NCBI GenBank assembly: GCA_015488755.1
Contig: WFNB01000023.1
Coordinates: forward strand, 1 to 64,000
DNA: 64,000 nt
Origin: Gammaproteobacteria bacterium
Lineage (GTDB): Bacteria > Pseudomonadota > Gammaproteobacteria > GRL18
Reading direction: 5' to 3'
Positions 35,839 through 44,827 of the stretch are shown in pieces; the first letter of the stretch is position 1, and every line of letters begins with the position of its first letter. The notes under the pieces were generated by a model. That model did no database searches, was not told where the DNA came from, and saw nothing but the letters and a program-made list of their open reading frames with translations. The translations under genes and the position numbers were made by a program.

Positions 35839-37733
35839 TTCCTATTTAACCCATACCCCAAGACTTTTAATGCGGTTTTAATTTCATCTAAAATAGCAGG
35901 GTCGTCTATGGTTGCTGGAATTTTATATGCGGTATTATCGGCAATACAGCGCATGGTAGCACGCAAAATTTTACCTGAGCGTGTTTTGGGCAAGCGCTCG
36001 ATAATCATTGCTTGTTTAAATGCGGCTACGGGGCCTATTTTTTCGCGAACTAATTGGATGAGCTCTTGAATAATCGTATCATTTGCCTGAGTAACCCCAC
36101 TTTTTAGTACCACCAGCCCTAGAGGTACTTCACCCTTGAGTTTATCAGCCACACCAATCACCGCACATTCAGCAACATCTGGGTGGCTGGCAAGCACTTC
36201 TTCAAATGCTCCAGTTGAGAGGCGATGACCAGCAACATTAATCACATCATCAATACGACTCATAATCCATAAATAATCATCCTCATCAGCATAGCCGGCA
36301 TCACCTGTTAAATAATAGCCTGAATAGCGGCTCATATAGGCATCGACAAAGCCTTGGTCATTATTCCATAAGGTCATCAAGCAACCTGGGGGCATGGGGA
36401 GCTTAATAACAATATTACCGATACTGCCTTTAGCCACTTGTTCACCCTGATCATTAAGCACCTGAACATCATATCCAGGGACACTTTTAGTTGGGGAACC
36501 CGCCTTAATCGGTAGTGCTTCAATGCCAAGACAATTAGCAACAATGGCCCAACTGGTTTCTGTTTGCCACCAATGATCAATAACAGGCACATGTAACAAG
36601 TCTTCTGCCCAATGTAAGGTGTCAGGGTCACATCGTTCACCGGCTAAAAATAAAGTACGAAAGTGCTTTAAGGTATAATTTTTAAGGTATTCTCCTTTAG
36701 GATCTTCTTTTTTAATGGCACGAAATGCTGTTGGGGCAGTAAACAAAACAGTAACCTTATGCTCTTCAATGACTCGCCAGAAAGCACCGGGATCAGGCGT
36801 GCCGACAGGCTTACCTTCATATAAAACAGTTGTTGTGGCATTAAGTAATGGGGCATAGACGATATAGGAATGTCCGACCACCCAGCCAACATCAGAGGCA
36901 GCCCAAAAGACATCACCAGCTTTTAAATTATAGACATTGCGCATGCTCCAGAGCATTGCCACGGCATGACCGCCATTGTCTCGTACCACACCTTTAGGAT
37001 TGCCTGTTGTTCCCGAGGTATACAATATATACAATGGGTCGGTGGCAGCAACAGGCACGCAGTCAACGGCGTGACTCTGTGAACAGGCTTGCTGCCAATC
37101 AATATCCCGCCCATCGATCATACTGACGGGCATTTGTGGCCGTTGAAAAATGAGACAATGTTCTGGTTTATAATGGGCTTGCTCGATAGCAGAATCCAAT
37201 AATGATTTATAGTCGATGAGTTTATTGACCTCGATACCACAAGAGGCTGATAAAATGACTTTAGGCTGCGCATCATTGATACGATCGGCTAATTGATCCG
37301 CAGCAAAACCACCAAACACGACCGAATGTATGGCGCCGATACGAGCGCAGGCCAGCATGGCCATGGTTGTTTCGGGGATCATCGGCATATAAATAACCAC
37401 TCGATCGCCTTTATTTACGCCCATATCCCTTAATACACCGGCTAATAAAGCAACCTCATCTCGTAATTGACGAAAGGTAAATTTTTTCTTTACTGAGCCA
37501 ACAGGACTGTCATATATCAGAGCCGTTTGATTGGCCAGGCCATTGTTAATATGACGATCCAAGGCGTTATAGCAAGTATTCAGTTTAGCCCCGCTGAACC
37601 ACTTGTAAAACGGGGCATTAGAGTCATCTAAAACCTGTTCCCAAGGCTGATACCAATCAATATCTTGAGCAGCTTGTGCCCAAAAATCTTGGGGATTATT
37701 AAGTGAGTGGCTATACGTTTCTTGATATGTCAT
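35832..37733 (-). CDS. prpE: Acyl-CoA synthetase, PrpE (propionyl-CoA synthetase) type
   Basis: 633 residues, an AMP-forming acyl-CoA synthetase that activates a short carboxylate with ATP and CoA. The P-loop motif YILYTSGTTGNPKG is near residue 240, the core VIDHWWQTETSW near 395, the adenylate-binding YYLTGDAGY near 480 and the catalytic lysine in PKTRSGKILR near 595. The N-terminus (FWAQAAQDIDWYQPWEQVLDDSN...KWFSGAKLN, in pieces) follows PrpE rather than classical Acs. The substrate could be propionate or acetate. The extra C-terminal residues after KVLGY run into an IS200-type remnant, so the original stop may have been lost. Confidence 0.88.
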   Translation of the reverse strand: MTYQETYSHSLNNPQDFWAQAAQDIDWYQPWEQVLDDSNAPFYKWFSGAKLNTCYNALDRHINNGLANQTALIYDSPVGSVKKKFTFRQLRDEVALLAGVLRDMGVNKGDRVVIYMPMIPETTMAMLACARIGAIHSVVFGGFAADQLADRINDAQPKVILSASCGIEVNKLIDYKSLLDSAIEQAHYKPEHCLIFQRPQMPVSMIDGRDIDWQQACSQSHAVDCVPVAATDPLYILYTSGTTGNPKGVVRDNGGHAVAMLWSMRNVYNLKAGDVFWAASDVGWVVGHSYIVYAPLLNATTTVLYEGKPVGTPDPGAFWRVIEEHKVTVLFTAPTAFRAIKKEDPKGEYLKNYTLKHFRTLFLAGERCDPDTLHWAEDLLHVPVIDHWWQTETSWAIVANCLGIEALPIKAGSPTKSVPGYDVQVLNDQGEQVAKGSIGNIVIKLPMPPGCLMTLWNNDQGFVDAYMSRYSGYYLTGDAGYADEDDYLWIMSRIDDVINVAGHRLSTGAFEEVLASHPDVAECAVIGVADKLKGEVPLGLVVLKSGVTQANDTIIQELIQLVREKIGPVAAFKQAMIIERLPKTRSGKILRATMRCIADNTAYKIPATIDDPAILDEIKTALKVLGYGLNRNS

Positions 37734-38266
37734 CTTGGGATCACCCGTGATTTTTTCTTGGTTAAAATGCTATAAAAATGCGAATACTTTTTTGGCCATA
37801 CGATATTGGGCTTGGTTGTTCTTAAGGCTGATATCAGTACAAATATACTACTATACAATACTATAAAAATACTGGAGTGAAGACAAATAAATCATAATTA
37901 CCCCAGTGAAATAAGTAGGCGTTCATACGTAGGTACTTAAGGATAACTCTGTGTTTACGGAGGAAGTTTTTGCCACATGGATGTGGCAATAAAACCTCCA
38001 AGGATGGATTTACGGCGTCTTGTGTAGTAAATACAGGATTATCCTGCCTCAGACATGCTTAAGTACCTACCTATGAGTAGGCGTTAGGTATACCTTCGTT
38101 ATATTCTAACTATGCTTTTGAACCAGAGAATAAACTTATAAATACTTTAAATACAGATGGTTATAAAATTATTACCTAAAATGGATGGGTTTTTAAAAGC
38201 AAAATTTAATGACTTAGGAGCATTTTTTAGGTATATTATACGCCTCTTAATTACTCTGACTTTTTA
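37734..38266. other. 533-bp divergent intergenic region between prpE and the kor-rnf operon
   Basis: Promoters for the minus-strand prpE and the plus-strand operon must lie here. It holds copy 3 of the 142-bp repeat (37929-38070). Nearer the operon is TATATTATAC at 38232-38241, a possible -10, but I see no convincing -35. No coding sequence was found. Confidence 0.6.
37929..38070 (-). repeat. 142-bp palindromic interspersed repeat, copy 3 (inverted)
   Basis: Same 142-bp length and 13-bp termini as copies 1 and 2, but in reverse orientation. Its reverse complement differs from copy 1 at about four positions by eye, so the two copies share a recent origin. It lies in the divergent region upstream of the kor-rnf operon and may affect transcription there. 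Confidence 0.9.
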
Positions 38267-38956
38267 ATGAACCATAATCTTAGCGATAAAAAGCCAATAC
38301 AACAGACAGATAAACAGACGAATAATGAAGTCTCAATGAGTATCAATGGTCAGGCCATTACTGCTCCAGATTCATTGTCTGTTATACAAGCTTTATGGCA
38401 TGCAGGTTATCCGCGTGTTAAAGGTGTGGGTTGTCTTGATGGTGTGTGTGGTTCTTGTCGGGTTATGGTTCGTCGTTCAGGCTCACCAGAAATAAAAATG
38501 GAGTTGGGATGCCAACTTCTTATTGAAGAAGATATGGATGTCTTTTTCTCTGTCTTTGATACGCCGTCTCAACATCACTATGATTTATCTAAGATAAGCA
38601 CCTCTTGGGATGTGCAGACTGAATTTCATAAGATTTTTTCAGAGGCTCAAAAGTGTCGTCATTGTGGCGGTTGTAATAAAGCTTGCCCCAAAGGCATTGA
38701 TGTTGAAGAGGGCGTGGCGCTCGCGGTTAAGGGGCGTTTTCGTGAATCGGGTGAATTATTTGTTGATTGTGTGATGTGTAACTTATGCATGACCGGTTGT
38801 CCAGAATATATTGATCCCAATCATGTTGGTTTATTTGCCCGTCGGGTAACCGGCTATTTTCATACTCGTCCTTCCAACCTTATCAATCAACTTGAAGCCA
38901 TTCGTACGGGTGAGCTTGATGTGGATACTCATTCTGGGATGGAGGAATCACTATGA
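38267..38956 (+). CDS. Iron-sulfur protein, SdhB/TfrB-like (2Fe-2S plus two 4Fe-4S motifs)
   Basis: 229 residues, soluble. A 2Fe-2S ferredoxin-like domain (GCLDGVCGSCRV, with a fourth Cys in LGCQLL) is followed by two cysteine motifs, CRHCGGCNKACPKG and CVMCNLCMTGCPEY. The order is that of succinate dehydrogenase/fumarate reductase iron-sulfur subunits, but the spacing also recalls HdrC-type and TfrB proteins; the CCG domain of TfrB is absent. It is first in the operon and overlaps the flavoprotein gene by 4 nt (ATGA). It probably carries electrons between that flavoprotein and its partner. Confidence 0.82.
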   Translation: MNHNLSDKKPIQQTDKQTNNEVSMSINGQAITAPDSLSVIQALWHAGYPRVKGVGCLDGVCGSCRVMVRRSGSPEIKMELGCQLLIEEDMDVFFSVFDTPSQHHYDLSKISTSWDVQTEFHKIFSEAQKCRHCGGCNKACPKGIDVEEGVALAVKGRFRESGELFVDCVMCNLCMTGCPEYIDPNHVGLFARRVTGYFHTRPSNLINQLEAIRTGELDVDTHSGMEESL

Positions 38957-40611
38957 ATCATATCAATAATAGTGTGTCCTATCATCAGGCCTTAGATAAT
39001 TATTTACTAAAACAAAATACAGATGAAGGTTTTGAAGCGGTTAAACTCTCCATAGATGAGCATGAACTGCTCAGTAAATTTCACCCTGATCACCGTGAAG
39101 AAACGATGACCAGACTGCAAGTCGGACCCAATCAAGGTGATCGTTGCCATCAGCAAATTGCCGATGTGTTACAAGCCGACTCTCGTATTGATGCTGCGGA
39201 TTTGGCAGGAGCACAAATTAAAGAAACCGATGTGCTGGTGATTGGTGGGGGTGGTGCTGGCTGTGCCGCAGCATTGATTGCTGCTGAATCTGGGGCAAAT
39301 GTTATTTTAGCCACTAAATTGCGTTTGGGTGATAGCAATACCGTGATGGCGGAGGGCGGTATACAAGCATCCATTGAAAAGGGTGATAGTCCGCAGGCAC
39401 ACTATAATGATACCTTTAAAGCAGGGCATAAGAGAGGCAATAAAGAGCTCATAAAAAATTTAGTTATGGATGGCCCCGATACGATACGTTGGTTAATTCA
39501 ACAGGGTATGCAATTTGATCTCAATCGCTTTGGCGATCTCCTAACCCGTAAAGCCGGTGGCACATCAGCTAATCGAGTGGTCTATTTTCGAGATTATACG
39601 GGTCTGGAAATGATGCGTGTGTTACGTGAAGCTGTTAGTAATAGCGATATTGATGTCTGGGATTATAGCCCCGCGGTGGAGTTATTAAGCAATGAATCAG
39701 GGCATTGTGCGGGAGCAATTGTTTCATCACTACATGATTGCCGCTATGTACAAATTAAAGCCAAAACAGTGATTGTTGCCACCGGTGGTATTGGGCGGAT
39801 TCATTTGAACCAGTTTCCTACCTCAAATCACTTTGGTGCAACGGGTGATGGTCTGGTCTTGGCCTATCGTCTAGGAGCGAAACTAAGAGATTTAGACTCG
39901 TTTCAATATCACCCGACAGGGCTTGCTTATCCACAGCATCTTTCTGGTACTTTGATAACCGAAGGAGTCCGATCTTCAGGTGCCTATATGATCAATGCTC
40001 TGGGTGAGCGCTTTGTCGATGAACTCAAGCCCAGAGATATTGTTGCCGCAGCGATTATTAGAGAATGTCGTGAAGGTCGAGGGGTTGTTGGTGATAATGG
40101 CCTGCAAGGCGTTTGGTTGGATACGCCAGGTTTAGAACAACGAAATCCTGGGATCATTAAAGAACGTTTTCCTAAACTCATGCACTTGGCGCAGAAAAGT
40201 AATATTGATATTACTCGTACACCGATGTTGATTTACCCAACATTACACTATCAAAATGGTGGTGTGGTCATAGATAAAAATGGCCGCTCAACAATTGCCG
40301 GCTTATATTGTGTGGGTGAAGTCAGTGGTGGCTTGCATGGTCGTAACCGTTTAATGGGCAATGCCTTATTAGAAATTATTAGTTTTGGCCGTAGAGCCGG
40401 AGCCAGTGCCGTAAAAGATAAAAAAACACGAGGTCACAAACAGATCAGCATTGATCACATCAGCAATTTACGTCGTGAATTGATGCAAAAAGGCATGCCA
40501 ATGACCAGTAAGTCACCGGTATTATTCCCTGACTATGTACAATATGATTCAGAAGAAAATACCGCGATGAGAAAAGATACTGATTCCCATTGTGGGGTCT
40601 GTTTATCATGA
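38953..40611 (+). CDS. FAD flavoprotein of the SdhA/FrdA/L-aspartate oxidase family
   Basis: 552 residues. The first ~95 residues are an N-terminal extension; the FAD-binding GGGGAGCAAALIAAESGA starts near residue 98. The catalytic-site motifs of the family are present: FQYHPTGLAYP (His near 320), EGVRSSGAYMIN and the arginine in KPRDIVAAAI, and the C-terminal HGRNRLMGNALLEIISFGR. This fits a soluble fumarate reductase or succinate-oxidising subunit; L-aspartate oxidase is the main alternative, but the paired Fe-S subunit argues against it. No membrane anchor subunits are nearby. It overlaps both neighbours by 4 nt. Confidence 0.83.
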   Translation: MNHINNSVSYHQALDNYLLKQNTDEGFEAVKLSIDEHELLSKFHPDHREETMTRLQVGPNQGDRCHQQIADVLQADSRIDAADLAGAQIKETDVLVIGGGGAGCAAALIAAESGANVILATKLRLGDSNTVMAEGGIQASIEKGDSPQAHYNDTFKAGHKRGNKELIKNLVMDGPDTIRWLIQQGMQFDLNRFGDLLTRKAGGTSANRVVYFRDYTGLEMMRVLREAVSNSDIDVWDYSPAVELLSNESGHCAGAIVSSLHDCRYVQIKAKTVIVATGGIGRIHLNQFPTSNHFGATGDGLVLAYRLGAKLRDLDSFQYHPTGLAYPQHLSGTLITEGVRSSGAYMINALGERFVDELKPRDIVAAAIIRECREGRGVVGDNGLQGVWLDTPGLEQRNPGIIKERFPKLMHLAQKSNIDITRTPMLIYPTLHYQNGGVVIDKNGRSTIAGLYCVGEVSGGLHGRNRLMGNALLEIISFGRRAGASAVKDKKTRGHKQISIDHISNLRRELMQKGMPMTSKSPVLFPDYVQYDSEENTAMRKDTDSHCGVCLS

Positions 40612-41852
40612 GTGCTGTCATGAATAATGTTCTATTACATGCAGACTCTATTGGTGATAATCTGAGTCAGTGGCTTAATGGTAATGGTGGCGATGGCTTG
40701 CAAAATGCCTTATCTGAACCGTCAAATATTATTTCAATTATTGAACAAGCAGGTTTACGGGGCTTGGGTGGCAGTGGTTTTCCTAGTTATAAAAAATGGC
40801 AATTTGTAGCTGATCAAGTAGCTAAACCAGACAAGTATCTGATTTGCAATGGCAATGAAGATGAACCGGGTACCTTTAAAGATGCTCATTTGTTATTGCA
40901 CTCACCTCATCAGGTGATTGAAGGCGCATTAATTACCGCTCTGGCAAATGGCATTAATCATATTGTTTTTTATATTAATCCAGAACAAGAACTAGCGATA
41001 GAAAAAGTCCGTATTGCGGTGGAACAATGGCAAACCAGCGACTTGTTTGCTCAAATAGAGGCTCATCTTAATAGTGCTCTGAGGATTCATGTAATGGCCA
41101 GTTCTGGGCATTATATCGGTGGTGAAGAAACCGCCGCCATTGAATCAGTTGAAGGTCATTTCCCTTTTCCTAGAGGTAAACCACCTTTCCCAGCTGTATC
41201 AGGTGTGCATGGTAGCCCCACACTGATCAACAATATTGAGACCTTGTCTAATGTGCCACATATTTTAAAAAATGGTGCCCAGTGGTATCAAGATTTAGGC
41301 TGTGGTAATTCAGCAGGCACTAAGATTTATTGCCTCAGTGGTGATGTCTTACAACCGGGTGTCTATGAGTTGCCTATGGGAACCCCTTTATCTGAGCTTA
41401 TCTATGATTTTGGTGGTGGTATGTTGCTGGAGAAGGAGATTAAAGCGGTCTTTACCGGAGGCGCTTCAAGCTCCATTTTAACACCTAAAGATTTAGATGT
41501 ACCCTTAGATTTTGACTCAGTGCATGCAAGAGGCTCTAGCTTAGGCACAGGGGCAATGATTGTTGTTTCAGAAGGGACAGGCATTGTGAAACGGGTAACA
41601 GAATATGTTAATTTTTATGCCCATTCTTCGTGTGGACAATGCCCACCATGTAAAACAGGCACTTTTTATATTTCGCAGTTGCTCAATAAAATTGATACTG
41701 GACAAGCCAGTTCTTATGATCTGGACTCTTTGATTAACCTATGTAAAATTTTACCCGGTAGTGGCCGTTGCCATTTATTAGATGGCGCTATTAAAATTGT
41801 CGATAGCTCCTTATTACATTTTGTTGATGAATATAAACATTCATTAACGTAA
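40608..41852 (+). CDS. NuoF-like NADH-binding flavoprotein
   Basis: 414 residues from ATG 40608, which overlaps the previous stop as ATGA; the track's TTG start is less likely. It resembles the NADH-binding NuoF/HydB family: GLRGLGGSGFPSYKKW (FMN region), CNGNEDEPGTFKD, GHYIGGEETAAIES (NADH/FMN binding), PTLINNIETLSNVPHI, and a C-terminal 4Fe-4S site SCGQCPPCKTGT with a later Cys in GSGRCHLL. Neither NuoE nor NuoG accompanies it. It probably lets the flavoprotein/KOR module exchange electrons with NAD(H). Confidence 0.85.
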   Translation: MSAVMNNVLLHADSIGDNLSQWLNGNGGDGLQNALSEPSNIISIIEQAGLRGLGGSGFPSYKKWQFVADQVAKPDKYLICNGNEDEPGTFKDAHLLLHSPHQVIEGALITALANGINHIVFYINPEQELAIEKVRIAVEQWQTSDLFAQIEAHLNSALRIHVMASSGHYIGGEETAAIESVEGHFPFPRGKPPFPAVSGVHGSPTLINNIETLSNVPHILKNGAQWYQDLGCGNSAGTKIYCLSGDVLQPGVYELPMGTPLSELIYDFGGGMLLEKEIKAVFTGGASSSILTPKDLDVPLDFDSVHARGSSLGTGAMIVVSEGTGIVKRVTEYVNFYAHSSCGQCPPCKTGTFYISQLLNKIDTGQASSYDLDSLINLCKILPGSGRCHLLDGAIKIVDSSLLHFVDEYKHSLT

Positions 41853-41896
41853 AGATTTTAAATCGTTAAAAATTCATGAAGCAGGACTCTGATAAG

Positions 41897-43801
41897 ATGA
41901 ATGATCAAGTAATTAAACCGACCGAAAAGCCTCAACAAATTGCTGAGCATATTGTTGAAATTGTCAGTGATTCAGGTGAAGGAGCACAGAAATGTGGTCA
42001 AACCTTTGCTGGCATTTGCGGTAAAATGGGTAATGGTATTTGGACAGTAGAAATTATTCCTGCTGAAATTCAACCCCCAGCACGTACCCCAGCAGGTGGT
42101 AGTGGTAATCGGATCCGCATGGGTTCTAAGATTATGACTAATATGGGTGATGAAGCTGACTTAGTGGTGGGTTTTAATGAGCAGGTATTGTATGCCCGTA
42201 TTGCCAATGGCGCTTATAAAGAAGGTACCATTGTTTTATTAGAAAACAAATGGGCCAGTGACCCACAAGAAAACATTCGAGAAGAATATGCCTCTGCAGT
42301 GGCAGAATTTCGTAAAAATGGTTTAATTGTTCATGAACTGCCCCTAGAAGAAGAATGCTTAAAAATTGTCAGCAATGCCCGCAAGGGAAAAAATATGTTT
42401 GTCTTGGGTATGCTCTGTCGTATCTACAATCGTAATGCTGAACTGGGTTTAAATGAGATCCACAATACCTTTAAACACAAAGGTGATAAGATTGTTAAAC
42501 CAAATCAAGATTTATTTAATGCCGGCTATCAGTTTGCTAAAGAAAATCTTGAATATTTTTATAATATCCCAGCCTATGAAGGTGCAGAAGACGTTCTTAA
42601 AAATGTGATTATTACCAATGGCAATACATCACTTGGTTTAGGTGTTATGGCGGCCGGCATGGAAATGATTTCTATGTATCCGATTACACCAGCCACGTCA
42701 GCGTCTCATTATGTTGCGGATGTGTTTCATAATGTCGGTGGTTTTGTGCATCAGGCAGAAGATGAAATTGCTGCTATTGGCTTTGCTATTGGTGCTTCTT
42801 ATGCGGGTAAAACAGCCTGTACCATCACCTCAGGTCCGGGTATGGCTCTAAAAACAGAGATGATAGGTTTGGCTGTTATGGCCGAAATTCCATTGGTTAT
42901 TGTGGATGTACAACGTGGTGGGCCTTCAACGGGCTTACCAACTAAGGTAGAGCAATCAGACTTATTGGCATCACTTTATGGTGAACCCGGAGATGCACCT
43001 AAAATTGTGCTTGCGGCTGCAACTATTCCAGAGTGTTTTGAATTTGTTATTATGGCACGTAAATTAGCTGAAGAATTCAGAACCCCTGTTATTTTATTAA
43101 CGGATGCTAATTTAGCCACCGGTGTGCAACCTTGGATACGTCCAGAAATACAAGAAGAATGGTTTTCGGCACCGGTTGATCAATCCCCTTGGAATAAAGA
43201 CATTCCAGCTTATGATTGGGATGAAAAGACAGGCCTATCACAAAGACCCATCCCTGGTCAGCCTGATGGTATGTATGTGCTTACCGGTTTATCTCATACA
43301 GAGCGTAGTAAAGTATCCTATAACTCAGAAACCAACCAAATTACCTCAGAGCATCGTAGTCGTAAAATTGCCGCTCTGCAAAGTACCTTAAAGCCACCCA
43401 TTGTTCATGGTGTAGATTCTCAAGAAGATGAAGGCGATTTGCTGGTTGTGGCATGGGGTTCAACTATTGGTGCCATTGAAGAAGCCATTGATGTGTTAAG
43501 AGAACAGGGAAATAAAATTGCCAGCTTGCACTTACGCTTTATGTCACCATTAGAACCTGGCTTACCTGAAATTTTCAGTCGCTATAAAAAAGTAATGACC
43601 ATTGAGATCAACTATAGTGATGATCTCAATGCACCCATGATAACGAGTGAAAATAGGCGTTATGCTCAATTAGCTAATGTCTTACGGGCACAATTTGCCA
43701 TTGATATTGATTGTTGGTCGGTTGTGTATGGTCATCCCCTACAACCGGGTATGTTGATTGAAGAACTTACTAAGCGTCTTGACGCTGTTAATGTTAACTA
43801 A
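41897..43801 (+). CDS. korA: 2-oxoacid:ferredoxin oxidoreductase, alpha subunit with fused gamma domain
   Basis: About 634 residues (ATG 41897; the ORF's ATG 41876 is an alternative). The N-terminal gamma-type domain has GEGAQKCGQTFAGICGKMG and TPAGGSGNRIRMGS. From ~220 comes the alpha (pyrimidine) domain with MYPITPATSASHY, the Glu-containing EDEIAAIGFAIGASYAGK, TSGPGMALKTEMIGLA and RGGPSTGLPTK. It oxidises 2-oxoglutarate or another 2-oxoacid to acyl-CoA with ferredoxin, or runs in reverse to fix CO2. The pairing with SdhAB-like genes favours 2-oxoglutarate (inference). The beta subunit follows 23 nt later. Confidence 0.9.
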   Translation: MNDQVIKPTEKPQQIAEHIVEIVSDSGEGAQKCGQTFAGICGKMGNGIWTVEIIPAEIQPPARTPAGGSGNRIRMGSKIMTNMGDEADLVVGFNEQVLYARIANGAYKEGTIVLLENKWASDPQENIREEYASAVAEFRKNGLIVHELPLEEECLKIVSNARKGKNMFVLGMLCRIYNRNAELGLNEIHNTFKHKGDKIVKPNQDLFNAGYQFAKENLEYFYNIPAYEGAEDVLKNVIITNGNTSLGLGVMAAGMEMISMYPITPATSASHYVADVFHNVGGFVHQAEDEIAAIGFAIGASYAGKTACTITSGPGMALKTEMIGLAVMAEIPLVIVDVQRGGPSTGLPTKVEQSDLLASLYGEPGDAPKIVLAAATIPECFEFVIMARKLAEEFRTPVILLTDANLATGVQPWIRPEIQEEWFSAPVDQSPWNKDIPAYDWDEKTGLSQRPIPGQPDGMYVLTGLSHTERSKVSYNSETNQITSEHRSRKIAALQSTLKPPIVHGVDSQEDEGDLLVVAWGSTIGAIEEAIDVLREQGNKIASLHLRFMSPLEPGLPEIFSRYKKVMTIEINYSDDLNAPMITSENRRYAQLANVLRAQFAIDIDCWSVVYGHPLQPGMLIEELTKRLDAVNVN

Positions 43802-43824
43802 TACAGAGTCGAGAAGGAGATATT

Positions 43825-44781
43825 ATGTTTGGTATTAAAGCAGATTGGTCTTTAGAAGTATTTGAACGCTATTTTACCCTAGATGATTATAGTGCGGGTG
43901 GTGATGTTCGCTGGTGTTCTGGTTGTGGTGATTTTTCCATTCTAAATACCGTGCATCGTGTTCTTCGAGATGCACAAGTACCACCTGAAAAGAGTGTTGC
44001 GGTATCCGGTATTGGCTGTTCCAGTCGTATGCCCCATTATATGGGGACTTATGGCTTTCATGGTCTGCATGGTCGTGCTTTACCTATTGCTAGCGGTATT
44101 AAATCACGTCGTCCTGATTTGGATGTCTGGGTAGCCACAGGCGATGGTGACTGTTTCTCCATTGGGGCAGGACCTTGGTTACATGCTCTACATCAAAACA
44201 TGGATATGGTGGTACTGGTTTTTGATAATGGTATTTATGGTTTAACAAAAAAACAAACCTCACCTACGACTCAGCAAGGGACAAAAACCAATACTCATCC
44301 ACGAGGTTCTATTTTGCCACCATTAAACCCATTAACCATTACTTTGGGTATCACTAATGTTTCCTTTGTGGCTCAGGTTGTTGATTGGAACCCCCCTTTA
44401 TTATATGAAACAATCAAAGCAGCTCACGAACACCGAGGTCTAAGTTTTGTGCGTGTGTTACAACGCTGTCCTGTATTTTCACAAGAATTTACCAAGCCCA
44501 TGCAAGAAAACCCTGATAAATTTGTTTTATTAGAACATTCTGAAGGCATAAACATTGATGACAATGTCAAACGCTTGTTCAGTAATGTGGTTGAGCATGA
44601 TCCCAGTGATTGGTTGGGCGCAATGAAATATGCTAAGGATGAAGAGAATATGCCTCTGGGTATTTTATTTAAAGATCCGGATGCCATTGTTTATGAAGAT
44701 CATTCCAGTGTGGGTCTTGGTATGACCAATGAAGAAAAAGTCGCCGGATTAAATGCTGCCTTTGATAAGTTTTCTATTTAG
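43825..44781 (+). CDS. korB: 2-oxoacid:ferredoxin oxidoreductase, beta subunit
   Basis: 318 residues. Thiamine diphosphate and Mg2+ bind via ATGDGDCFSIGAG and the later DNGIYGLTKKQ, an intact GDG...N motif. One 4Fe-4S cluster is formed by the Cys pair in RWCSGCGDF, the Cys of GIGCSSRMPHYM and a later Cys (RCPVFS). The ribosome-binding site GAGAAGGAGA lies just before the ATG. It is the catalytic partner of KorA; no separate delta ferredoxin subunit is present, so the C-terminal ferredoxin of the next gene may replace it. Confidence 0.92.
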   Translation: MFGIKADWSLEVFERYFTLDDYSAGGDVRWCSGCGDFSILNTVHRVLRDAQVPPEKSVAVSGIGCSSRMPHYMGTYGFHGLHGRALPIASGIKSRRPDLDVWVATGDGDCFSIGAGPWLHALHQNMDMVVLVFDNGIYGLTKKQTSPTTQQGTKTNTHPRGSILPPLNPLTITLGITNVSFVAQVVDWNPPLLYETIKAAHEHRGLSFVRVLQRCPVFSQEFTKPMQENPDKFVLLEHSEGINIDDNVKRLFSNVVEHDPSDWLGAMKYAKDEENMPLGILFKDPDAIVYEDHSSVGLGMTNEEKVAGLNAAFDKFSI

Positions 44782-44827
44782 CATTGATCCACAAATTAGC
44801 ACCAATACAGACTCCGTACAGAATAGC

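Noticed and set aside
38953-40611. L-aspartate oxidase (nadB)
   Set aside because: Motifs overlap between the families, but the paired SdhB-like iron-sulfur subunit, the NuoF-like neighbour and the lack of nadA/nadC favour a fumarate/succinate-type subunit. Not fully excluded.
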